Source: CS3-C152 sp964347025 (GTDB taxonomy: Archaea; Aenigmatarchaeota; Aenigmatarchaeia; QMZP01; QMZT01). Taken from it: 5,661 nt of DNA. The notes beneath the pieces were generated by a model. The model saw only the letters and a program-made list of their open reading frames with translations, was not told the origin of the DNA and made no database searches. The stretch's first letter is position 1; every line of letters starts with the position of its first letter. This document shows, piece by piece, positions 1-5,661 of the stretch. Location of the stretch: contig CAYFWU010000032.1 in the NCBI GenBank assembly GCA_964347025.1, positions 1-5,661 of the forward strand. The letters run 5' to 3'. The position numbers and the translations under genes are program-made.

Positions 1-1
1 C

Positions 2-1387
2 TGGCCTGACAGGAAAATTTTTGAGACAACCGATTTCCATTATGATGTTCTGGTTTCACGGTTGCGTGAGGTCGCTTTTCTCAATGCAGGACTGTTCATC
101 TCACTGAAGGACGAGAGAACAGAGGAGAAGGAGGAGTTTAGGTTTGATGGCGGAATCGTTTCCTTTGTCAACTTCTTGAACGAGAACAAGGATTGTCTGC
201 TTGATAAACCGATATACTTCGAGAAGAGTAGGGGAACGACACAGGTGGGGATCGCAATCCAGTATAACACCGGTTATTCGGAGAGCACGCTCTCATTCGT
301 TAACAACATAAACACAGAGGAAGGCGGAACCCATATAATCGGGTTCAAGAATGCGTTGACCAGGGTTATCAACAAATACGCGCAGGAGAACAAGCTTTTC
401 AAGAACCACGAAAAGCTCTCGGGATCGGACGTTAGGGAAGGATTGACAGCCGTTATAAACATAAAGATGATCAACCCCCAGTTCGAGGGGCAGACTAAAA
501 CAAGGCTGGGAAATCCTGAAATAAAAAACATAATGGATTCTGCAGTTTCGGATGGACTGAAAACCTTCATGGATGAAAACCCGAATAAGGCAAGGTTAAT
601 TGTTGACAAGGCTATGAACGCCTCCAAGGCGAGGGAGGCTGCCCTGAAGGCAAGGGAGCTCGTACGGAGGAAAAGTGTATTCGAGGGTTCATCCCTTCCC
701 GGGAAGCTGGCGGACTGTTCGGAAAGGGATCCTGCAAAGAGCGAGCTCTACATTGTGGAAGGAGATTCAGCAGGAGGGTCGAGCAAACAGGCACGGAACC
801 GTGAATTTCAGGCTATCCTGCCGCTTCGCGGCAAAATACTGAATGTGGAAAAGGCGAGGCTCGTGAACGTCCTGAAGAACCAGGAGATACAGACAACGAC
901 CACCGCGATAGGAACTGGAGCAGGCGAATTCTTCGATATCTCCAAGCTCCGCTATCATAAGATCATAATAATGACCGATGCGGACGTGGATGGCGCACAT
1001 ATCCGAACATTATTGCTAACATTTTTCTACCGATACATGAAAGGATTGGTTGAGAATGGATATGTTTACATAGCTCAACCTCCTCTCTACAGGATCAAGA
1101 AGAGGAATGAGGTTCGTTATGTTTACTCGGACAAGGAGAAGAACAGGGTTCTGAAAAAGCTCGGTGGGAACGTTTTAATCCAGAGATTCAAGGGCCTGGG
1201 TGAGATGAACCCCAATCAGCTGTGGTCAACCACCATGGACCCCGAGAAAAGGATTTTACTTCAGGTCACGCTGGAAGACGTTGTTGAAGCGGAGAGGATA
1301 TTCACCACGCTAATGGGAGACAAGGTAGAACCCAGAAAGGAGTTCATCTACAGGAACGCGAAGTTTGTTAAAAGCCTGGACGTGTGA
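2..1387 (+). CDS. gyrB: DNA gyrase subunit B, 5'-truncated by the window edge (transducer end, Toprim and C-terminal domains)
   Basis: GyrB is the ATPase and Toprim subunit of DNA gyrase; with GyrA it forms the A2B2 enzyme that introduces negative supercoils using ATP. The frame is open from base 2 (WPDRKIFETTDF...), well before the first possible start at 62, so the gene begins outside the window. The visible 461 residues match the last three quarters of the ~640-residue GyrB type; about 175-180 residues, mainly the GHKL ATP-binding domain, are missing. Landmarks: QTKTRLGN at 491-514, whose Lys contacts the ATP gamma-phosphate; Toprim EGDSAGG at 758-778 (catalytic Glu) and TDADVDGAH at 974-1000 (metal-binding Asp residues); QRFKGLGEMNPNQLW from 1181. 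There is no ~170-residue insert of the enterobacterial kind. PLRGK carries Arg at the E. coli Lys447 position, as in many Gram-positive enzymes. gyrA follows 5 bases after the stop, so the two are almost certainly cotranscribed. ParE is less likely because the partner has a GyrA box. Confidence 0.97.
   Translation, partial: WPDRKIFETTDFHYDVLVSRLREVAFLNAGLFISLKDERTEEKEEFRFDGGIVSFVNFLNENKDCLLDKPIYFEKSRGTTQVGIAIQYNTGYSESTLSFVNNINTEEGGTHIIGFKNALTRVINKYAQENKLFKNHEKLSGSDVREGLTAVINIKMINPQFEGQTKTRLGNPEIKNIMDSAVSDGLKTFMDENPNKARLIVDKAMNASKAREAALKARELVRRKSVFEGSSLPGKLADCSERDPAKSELYIVEGDSAGGSSKQARNREFQAILPLRGKILNVEKARLVNVLKNQEIQTTTTAIGTGAGEFFDISKLRYHKIIIMTDADVDGAHIRTLLLTFFYRYMKGLVENGYVYIAQPPLYRIKKRNEVRYVYSDKEKNRVLKKLGGNVLIQRFKGLGEMNPNQLWSTTMDPEKRILLQVTLEDVVEAERIFTTLMGDKVEPRKEFIYRNAKFVKSLDV
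1382..1387 (+). promoter_or_regulatory. weak Shine-Dalgarno-like site for gyrA, inside the gyrB stop
   Basis: GTGTGA lies 5 bases before the ATG at 1393 and differs by one base from the GGTGA core complementary to the 16S rRNA 3' end. It supports 1393 over the in-frame GTG at 1384, which has no clear purine-rich site upstream. Because it overlaps the last codons of gyrB, gyrA translation may partly depend on ribosomes finishing gyrB. The match is short and could be chance. Confidence 0.35.
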
Positions 1388-1392
1388 TTTTG

Positions 1393-3855
1393 ATGGCTAA
1401 AGAGAAACCTAAAGCTGCAGAGAAAAATGAGAAGAATGTGAAAGAACGGATAATCGAGGATGAGATGAAGGAGAGCTATCTCGATTATTCTATGTCAGTA
1501 ATTGTAGGAAGAGCGCTACCGGACGTGAAGGATGGACTGAAACCTGTGCACAGGAGGATTCTATACGCGATGTATGGCATGGGGATGTTCCATAGCAAAC
1601 CATATAAGAAATCCGCCAGGATTGTTGGTGAGGTTCTGGGTAAATTTCACCCTCACGGAGATCAGGCTGTATACGATGCTCTCGTTCGTATGGTTCAATC
1701 CTTTTCTCTACGATATCCCCTGATCGATGGACAGGGAAATTTTGGATCAATAGACGGTGATTCAGCTGCTGCAATGCGGTACAGCGAAGCGAGAATGGCG
1801 AAAGTTTCAGAGGAAATGCTCAAAGATATAGAAAAGGAAACGATAGAGTTTCGAGCGAATTTTGACGGATCTCTTAAGGAACCGGAAATACTCCCATCCA
1901 AGATCCCCAACCTTCTGATTAACGGGTCTTCGGGTATAGCTGTAGGTATGGCAACGAATATCCCTCCGCACAACCTGAACGAGGTGGCGGATGGTGTGAT
2001 CGCAATGATAGAAAACCCAGATCTAACGATTGAGGAATTAATGAACCACGTTAAGGGGCCTGACTTTCCAACAGGAGGGATGATTATAGGGAGAGCGGGA
2101 ATTGCACAGGCGTATACGACAGGAAGGGGATCAATAGTTGTGAGGAGCCGTGTGGAGATCGCCAGGAAAGAGGACGGGAAGGAAAGGATTGTTGTAAGCG
2201 AGATTCCTTATCAGGTTAACAAAGCCAGACTGATAGAGAGTATAGCGGATCTGGTGAGGGAGAGAAGGGTGAGAGGTATCACAAACCTCCGAGACGAATC
2301 TGATAAAGAAGGAATGAGGATCATAATTGACGTCTCGAAGAGCGTTCCTGCTGATGTTGTTCTGAATAATCTTTACAAGCACACGCAATTGCAGACCACG
2401 TTTGGCGTAACCCTTCTCGCGCTCGTGGATAACCAGCCGAGGGTCCTCACCCTGAAAGAAATGGTTGAGGAATTCATAAAGCACAGGAAAGATGTGGTAA
2501 CGAAGAGGACGAGATTCGAGCTTGGCAGGGCGAAGGAGAGGGCTCACATCCTTGAAGGATTGATCACAGCGCTGGACAGGATTGATCCGGTTGTGAAAAC
2601 CATAAAATCCTCGAAAACCGTGGAGGTCGCGAGAAAACGACTGATCTCGAGATTTAAACTTTCCTCCAAGCAGGCCCAGGCAATCCTTGATATGCGTTTA
2701 CAGAAGCTCGCCTCACTCGAGCAGAAGAAAGTGAAGGATGAGCACAAGGATTTATTGAAACTGATCGCTGAGCTGAAAGATATTCTGAAACACGAGAAAA
2801 AGATCTACGGGATAGTTAAGGACGAGATGAGCGATCTGAAAAAGAGATACGGAGATGTAAGAAGAACGGACATAATGGACACAGGGGAAGGTATAGAGGA
2901 GTTGGAAGATGATCGTCTGATAAAGCAGGAGGATGTTGTGATTACGTTTTCAAAGGATGATTATGTCAAAAGGATTCCGCTGGAAGAGTACAAACGCCAG
3001 AGGAGAGGTGGAAAAGGGATCATAGGGACCCGGACGAAAGAAGGCGATATCGTGAAAGAGCTTTACGTTACGAATACGCATGATTACCTTTTGTGTTTCA
3101 CGAACAGGGGAAAGGTTTACTGGATCAAGGCATATCGCATCCCGGAGGTCGGAAGGTATGCAAAGGGAAAGCCTATCGTGAATCTGCTCAGGGTTGGAAG
3201 GGGTGAAAGGGTTGAGGATATCATACCCGTAAACAAATTCGAGGAAGGGAAGTTTATTTTCTTCGCCACGAAAAAAGGTCTTGTCAAGAAGACGCCTTTG
3301 CTGGCTTACAGCAGGCCGCTTTCCTGCGGGATCCGAGCGATAAAGCTCAGGGAGGAGGATGATCTCGTGGAGGTGAGGTTAACGGATGGTGAAAGAGAGA
3401 TTATAATAGGGACGGAATTAGGGCAAGCCATTAAATTTAATGAAAATCGTGTAAGACCTACTGGTAGAAATACAATGGGAGTTATAGGAATAAGATTCAA
3501 GAAAAAAGATGATAAAGTTATTGGTATGTGTAAAGTTGAAGAAGGAGGTTTCTTGTTTGCAGCTACTGAAAATGGTTTTGGAAAAAGAAGTAAATTTGAA
3601 TTGTATAGGTTGACAAATAGAGGAGGAAGGGGGGTTATTAATCTAAAGATTACCAATAAAACTGGTGATGTAATTGGGATAACATCGTTAAAAGAAGATG
3701 ATGGAATTATGTTCATATCGAAAAACGGGATGATTACAAGAACCATTTCAAAGCAGATCAGGGAGACCGGAAGAAGCGCTTCAGGCGTGTATGTAATGAG
3801 ATTGAATGAAGGGGACAGGCTGGTTTCTTTCGCGAGGATAAGGGAAGTGGAGTGA
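1393..3855 (+). CDS. gyrA: DNA gyrase subunit A, complete
   Basis: GyrA cuts and rejoins the gate DNA and wraps DNA so that strand passage gives negative supercoils. The 820 residues from the ATG at 1393 are close to the common ~820-residue length. After a Lys/Glu-rich leader (1-19) comes the winged-helix domain with LDYSMSVIVGRALPDVKDGL (30-49), HPHGDQAVYD (86-95) and the catalytic Arg129-Tyr130 (Tyr codon 1780-1782). Ile182, in NGSSGIAVGMATNIPPHN, matches the DNA-intercalating E. coli Ile174. Tower and coiled-coil regions run to about residue 510. The C-terminal beta-pinwheel follows, with the gyrase-specific GyrA box QRRGGKG at 536-542 and later RGGRG blade motifs; the box argues against ParC. 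There is no acidic C-terminal tail. Two oddities: Gln91 replaces the Ser of E. coli position 83 (Asp87 is kept as Asp95), and codons 669-777 have low GC. An in-frame GTG at 1384 would add three residues (MIL) and overlap the gyrB stop; the ATG is preferred for its codon and spacing. Confidence 0.97.
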   Translation: MAKEKPKAAEKNEKNVKERIIEDEMKESYLDYSMSVIVGRALPDVKDGLKPVHRRILYAMYGMGMFHSKPYKKSARIVGEVLGKFHPHGDQAVYDALVRMVQSFSLRYPLIDGQGNFGSIDGDSAAAMRYSEARMAKVSEEMLKDIEKETIEFRANFDGSLKEPEILPSKIPNLLINGSSGIAVGMATNIPPHNLNEVADGVIAMIENPDLTIEELMNHVKGPDFPTGGMIIGRAGIAQAYTTGRGSIVVRSRVEIARKEDGKERIVVSEIPYQVNKARLIESIADLVRERRVRGITNLRDESDKEGMRIIIDVSKSVPADVVLNNLYKHTQLQTTFGVTLLALVDNQPRVLTLKEMVEEFIKHRKDVVTKRTRFELGRAKERAHILEGLITALDRIDPVVKTIKSSKTVEVARKRLISRFKLSSKQAQAILDMRLQKLASLEQKKVKDEHKDLLKLIAELKDILKHEKKIYGIVKDEMSDLKKRYGDVRRTDIMDTGEGIEELEDDRLIKQEDVVITFSKDDYVKRIPLEEYKRQRRGGKGIIGTRTKEGDIVKELYVTNTHDYLLCFTNRGKVYWIKAYRIPEVGRYAKGKPIVNLLRVGRGERVEDIIPVNKFEEGKFIFFATKKGLVKKTPLLAYSRPLSCGIRAIKLREEDDLVEVRLTDGEREIIIGTELGQAIKFNENRVRPTGRNTMGVIGIRFKKKDDKVIGMCKVEEGGFLFAATENGFGKRSKFELYRLTNRGGRGVINLKITNKTGDVIGITSLKEDDGIMFISKNGMITRTISKQIRETGRSASGVYVMRLNEGDRLVSFARIREVE
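3397..3722 (+). other. low-GC, codon-shifted segment inside gyrA (possible recombination tract)
   Basis: Counting by hand, 3421-3720 has 97 G+C in 300 (32%), while 3121-3420 has 147 in 300 (49%) and 3721-3840 has 55 in 120 (46%). Third-position GC is 20 of 100 codons inside and 59 of 100 in the 100 codons before. The frame is unbroken and the product (about residues 669-777) is ordinary pinwheel sequence, including TGRNTMGV and RGGRGVINLK. The change at the right edge is abrupt, near 3722; the left edge lies somewhere between 3390 and 3425. A piece of gyrA from a lower-GC relative, brought in by homologous recombination, would explain this. A chimeric assembly is the main alternative. Confidence 0.7.
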
Positions 3856-3860
3856 ACAAT

Positions 3861-3890
3861 CAATTATTATAAAATTTTCTATATTTTGAT
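3861..3890 (+). terminator. possible oligo-T terminator after gyrBA
   Basis: Just after the gyrA stop the + strand carries two T4 tracts (3875-3878 and 3884-3887) in a very AT-rich stretch, with no GC-rich hairpin. Archaeal intrinsic termination typically uses T-runs without a stem, and a separate promoter follows about 30 bases on, so termination here makes sense. The tracts are short and the whole region is AT-rich, so the call is tentative. Confidence 0.35.
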
Positions 3891-3913
3891 TAAAAATAAG
3901 CATATTTTCACCA

Positions 3914-3931
3914 CCGAAAAGTATTTAAATA
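3914..3931 (+). promoter_or_regulatory. archaeal BRE/TATA promoter for the downstream membrane coiled-coil gene
   Basis: CCGAAAAG (3914-3921) is a typical TFB recognition element and is directly followed by TATTTAAATA (3922-3931), a near-ideal archaeal TATA box. With the usual spacing of about 25 bases, transcription would start near 3950-3957, leaving a leader of roughly 30-40 bases before the ATG at 3988. This is the strongest evidence that the window is archaeal. It also shows that the downstream gene has its own transcription unit, apart from gyrBA. Confidence 0.8.
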
Positions 3932-3934
3932 CTT
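3919..3934. repeat. perfect 16-bp palindrome over the TATA box
   Basis: AAGTATTTAAATACTT is its own reverse complement over all 16 bases; the symmetry ends at the next base on each side. TTTAAA is palindromic by nature, but the outer five bases on each side need not pair, so this could be an operator for a dimeric repressor competing with TBP. It may equally be chance in AT-rich DNA. Confidence 0.5.
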
Positions 3935-3945
3935 AAGATAAATAA

Positions 3946-3959
3946 TTACTAAAAAGTAA
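3946..3959. repeat. inverted repeat near the predicted transcription start
   Basis: TTACT-AAAA-AGTAA has 5-bp arms around a 4-base spacer and lies where transcription should begin. Its half-sites share AGTA/TACT with the palindrome over the TATA box, which raises the possibility of two sites for one regulator. The arms are short and AT-rich. Confidence 0.35.
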
Positions 3960-3973
3960 CAAAATTTTAAAAT

Positions 3974-3982
3974 GAGGTGATC
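3974..3982 (+). promoter_or_regulatory. strong Shine-Dalgarno site setting the start at 3988
   Basis: GAGGTGATC is fully complementary to the usual 16S rRNA 3' end (GATCACCTC) over nine bases and ends 5 bases before the ATG. An in-frame GTG at 3985 would add one residue but sits too close to the site. The match is far better than that of gyrA, which suggests efficient initiation independent of translational coupling. Confidence 0.85.
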
Positions 3983-3987
3983 GTGTG

Positions 3988-5661
3988 ATGGAAAATTTAA
4001 TATCCATGAAGGGTAAAGCACTGAAAGAGACTTACCCAGCCAGAAAAATGGCGGTTTATCTTTTGAGGGGTTATTCTCCGGAAAACGCTTACAAGAAAAG
4101 CGTGGAACACATAACGAGAGGAAAACATAAGCCTTCGTTTGAAGCTGTTTCTCAGACGGCTTTGGGAGAGATAAAAGATTACGAGCAATGGAAGGAGAAA
4201 AGACTTGATATTGACGTTACGTCCACCTTCAAGATAGGCAAGGCCTATGGAAGGCTTGGACAAGATAAGGATGCTAAAAGGATCGGTATTGATATGTTGA
4301 GGATTGAGGATTTTGGCCGGGCATCCAAGGTTTTCAGTTCTGCCGGAATCAAGAAGGAAGAAATGCTGGACTTTTTTGAAAAGTCAATCGCTGCAGGAAC
4401 TAATCAGTATGATAAGATGGAAAGGATAGAACTCAGGAATTATTATTTGAAGAACATAGTCGAGAAGATGAGGGAAAGAAGGGAGAAGTATCTAGAAAAA
4501 AGACTTGAAAAGCCAACAGAGGATTACAGAAGCCTCAGGAAGCCAATTGTAGGCAGGGTTAAGGGAATAAGAACCCAGCTGAGAAAGGCTGAGGTAGAAC
4601 GTAAAAAATTGGATAGAGCACTGAGCATTGTTAGAGATGTCGAATTCTCTGAAATGGATAAAATGAAATACAAAAAGCTGAAATTTAGTGATCCCAAAGC
4701 GGGAGAATTTTGCAGTAACCTGAGAAAATACAGGGAGCTTGAGGAAGATATAGAAGAGTACAAGAACAGGCTTTCCGATGTTGAGAGTAAGATTAGAAAA
4801 TTAAAAGAGAGGAGAAGAAAGCCAATAGAAAATTACCTGGAGGAGAAAAAGAAATACTTCAGCAAAAAGAATGAGATGGAAAAGGGCTACAGAGAGAGAC
4901 TGGAGAGAGATGCAAAGAAGTTAGGATACAATGCCGATCTGTTCCCGGAATGGAAGGAAAAAATCAAGAAAGGTGAACTGTATCCTGACAGCAGAGAGGA
5001 CAGGAAATACCTCAAGGAACAGGCGGAAAAGTATCTGGAGGAAGGCAAGATAGAAAACGCGATCGAGATATACGAACTGATGGGCAAAAGAGGGAAGGTC
5101 AACAGGCTCGAGAAATATGTAGTAAAGGCCGACGGAGACGGGAAAGAGGCGTCCAAGAAATACCTCAAGAAGAAAAAGAAGGTTAGAAAAGCATTGATCG
5201 CTGCCGGGATATCGCTTCCGATTTTAATTGGTGCCGGAGTAGGATCAGCTGTAAAATACAAGGAAATTACGTACAGGCCAGGTGAAAAGAAAATCGAATA
5301 CACATGGAAAGATCTCGAGGAAAGGGATTTGATCCACACAGTGGAGAAAGGTGACAAACTTCTGAAAATTGTGGAAAAATACAATCCAGGCATGAATGAG
5401 CAGGGACTTGCAAGAAGGAACAACAGGATAGCGGCTGAACATGGACTTTTCGAAGATACGGTATCGGTTACTCCTGAGGGAGAAGTCGTAAGACAGCCTG
5501 ACGGTATAATCGGGGATGAGATAATTCCTGGAATGGAAATCAAGGTGGGCACTAGACTCGAAGAGGTCGAGAAAACAGGAAGCAGAACAATAAAAACAGT
5601 CGAACCAGTAGAGGTAAAGGGCAAGTGGCCGAACAAAAAGGTAACTCTTTTAGGCGGGTTT
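3988..5661 (+). CDS. unrecognised membrane-anchored coiled-coil protein with TPR-like units and a LysM-like outer domain, 3' end outside the window
   Basis: I do not recognise this gene. It is open for 558 codons to the window edge with no stop. The product is very rich in Lys, Glu and Arg. Residues 12-62 form a helical segment (ARKMAVYLLRGYSPENAYKK) followed at about 78-121 by a TPR-like pair (GKAYGRLGQDKDAKR, EDFGRASKVF). Charged, coiled-coil-like helices fill about 145-315, with breaks near 173-190 and 225-240. A second TPR-like unit (AEKYLEEGKIENAIEIYELMG) lies at 346-366. KKKKKVRK (394-401) precedes one hydrophobic helix, 402-422 (IAAGISLPILIGAGVG), so the N-terminal 400 residues should be cytoplasmic and the rest outside. 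Residues 449-520 resemble LysM (HTVEKGDKLLKIVEKYN, RRNNRI, IIPGMEIKVG) with about 30 extra residues before the final strand. There is no signal peptide and I see no Walker A motif. About 44 of 46 Arg codons are AGA/AGG. An envelope-tethering or scaffold role is only inference; the strong ribosome binding site and separate promoter support a real, expressed gene. Confidence 0.85.
   Translation, partial: MENLISMKGKALKETYPARKMAVYLLRGYSPENAYKKSVEHITRGKHKPSFEAVSQTALGEIKDYEQWKEKRLDIDVTSTFKIGKAYGRLGQDKDAKRIGIDMLRIEDFGRASKVFSSAGIKKEEMLDFFEKSIAAGTNQYDKMERIELRNYYLKNIVEKMRERREKYLEKRLEKPTEDYRSLRKPIVGRVKGIRTQLRKAEVERKKLDRALSIVRDVEFSEMDKMKYKKLKFSDPKAGEFCSNLRKYRELEEDIEEYKNRLSDVESKIRKLKERRRKPIENYLEEKKKYFSKKNEMEKGYRERLERDAKKLGYNADLFPEWKEKIKKGELYPDSREDRKYLKEQAEKYLEEGKIENAIEIYELMGKRGKVNRLEKYVVKADGDGKEASKKYLKKKKKVRKALIAAGISLPILIGAGVGSAVKYKEITYRPGEKKIEYTWKDLEERDLIHTVEKGDKLLKIVEKYNPGMNEQGLARRNNRIAAEHGLFEDTVSVTPEGEVVRQPDGIIGDEIIPGMEIKVGTRLEEVEKTGSRTIKTVEPVEVKGKWPNKKVTLLGGF

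Noticed and set aside
1384..1395. GTG at 1384 as the gyrA start, overlapping the gyrB stop
   Set aside because: In frame but it adds only MIL, uses a weaker codon and lacks an upstream purine-rich site; the ATG at 1393 has a GTGTGA at suitable spacing. It remains possible.
3397..3722. Low-GC tract as an inserted element, intein or pseudogenising insertion
   Set aside because: The protein across the tract is normal conserved GyrA sequence with no extra length, frame break or terminal repeats, so it is a replacement of like by like.
2..3855. ParE/ParC (topoisomerase IV) in place of gyrase
   Set aside because: The QRRGGKG GyrA box at GyrA residues 536-542 and a full-length pinwheel are gyrase features.
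3306..3863. 185-codon open frame on the - strand over the end of gyrA
   Set aside because: It lies antisense to conserved GyrA pinwheel sequence and is lengthened by the low-GC tract. Its product resembles no known protein.
3906..3934. Bacterial sigma70-type promoter (TTTCAC with ATACTT 17 bases downstream)
   Set aside because: Both boxes are poor matches, while the BRE/TATA pair at the same place is nearly ideal.
4887..5636. 249-codon open frame on the - strand, rich in Ser, Leu and Phe
   Set aside because: It is the antisense of the Lys/Glu-rich coding strand, which gives Phe/Leu/Ser-rich shadows. It has no ribosome binding site or promoter, and the + strand frame has recognisable structure.
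3988..5661. SMC/Rad50-like ATPase, suggested by the long coiled coil
   Set aside because: There is no Walker A or ABC signature in the visible 558 residues, and a membrane helix at 402-422 does not fit that family.

Overview
The window reads as archaeal chromosome. All genes run on the + strand: the 3' three quarters of gyrB, a complete gyrA, a short AT-rich intergenic region, and the first 558 codons of a large gene I do not recognise. The case for an archaeon rests on the intergenic region, which has an ACCGAAAAG element directly followed by TATTTAAATA, a typical BRE/TATA pair. A GAGGTGATC ribosome binding site and arginine codons that are almost all AGA/AGG in the last gene agree with this, but they also occur in some thermophilic bacteria. 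The gyrase proteins look bacterial, as expected for archaeal gyrases, which are generally held to have been acquired from bacteria. I cannot name the lineage; a euryarchaeal or DPANN-type genome is plausible.

Bases 2-3855 are the gyrBA operon. GyrB enters the window in frame and supplies the end of the transducer domain plus the Toprim and C-terminal domains. GyrA starts 5 bases after the gyrB stop, or overlaps it by 3 bases if an upstream GTG is used. GyrA has the catalytic Arg-Tyr pair, the DNA-intercalating isoleucine and the QRRGGKG GyrA box in the C-terminal pinwheel, so the pair is a DNA gyrase (A2B2, negative supercoiling) and not topoisomerase IV. Two things stand out in gyrA. A glutamine occupies the fluoroquinolone-determining Ser83 position, and a stretch of about 325 bp (3397-3722) has much lower GC (about 32% against about 47-49% around it, with third-position GC about 20% against 59%) while encoding a normal pinwheel segment.

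Bases 3856-3987 are AT-rich and hold a possible oligo-T terminator for gyrBA, a BRE/TATA promoter whose TATA box lies in a perfect 16-bp palindrome, a second inverted repeat near the expected transcription start, and a strong ribosome binding site.

Bases 3988-5661 encode an open-ended, Lys/Glu-rich protein. It has an N-terminal helical region with a TPR-like unit, long charged coiled-coil segments, a second TPR-like unit, a Lys-rich stop-transfer stretch, one transmembrane helix, and an outer region with a LysM-like fold signature. The predicted arrangement is a large cytoplasmic coiled-coil body tethered to the membrane with a possible glycan-binding domain outside. It has its own promoter, so there is no sign that it works with gyrase. 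This protein is the least explained item in the window.
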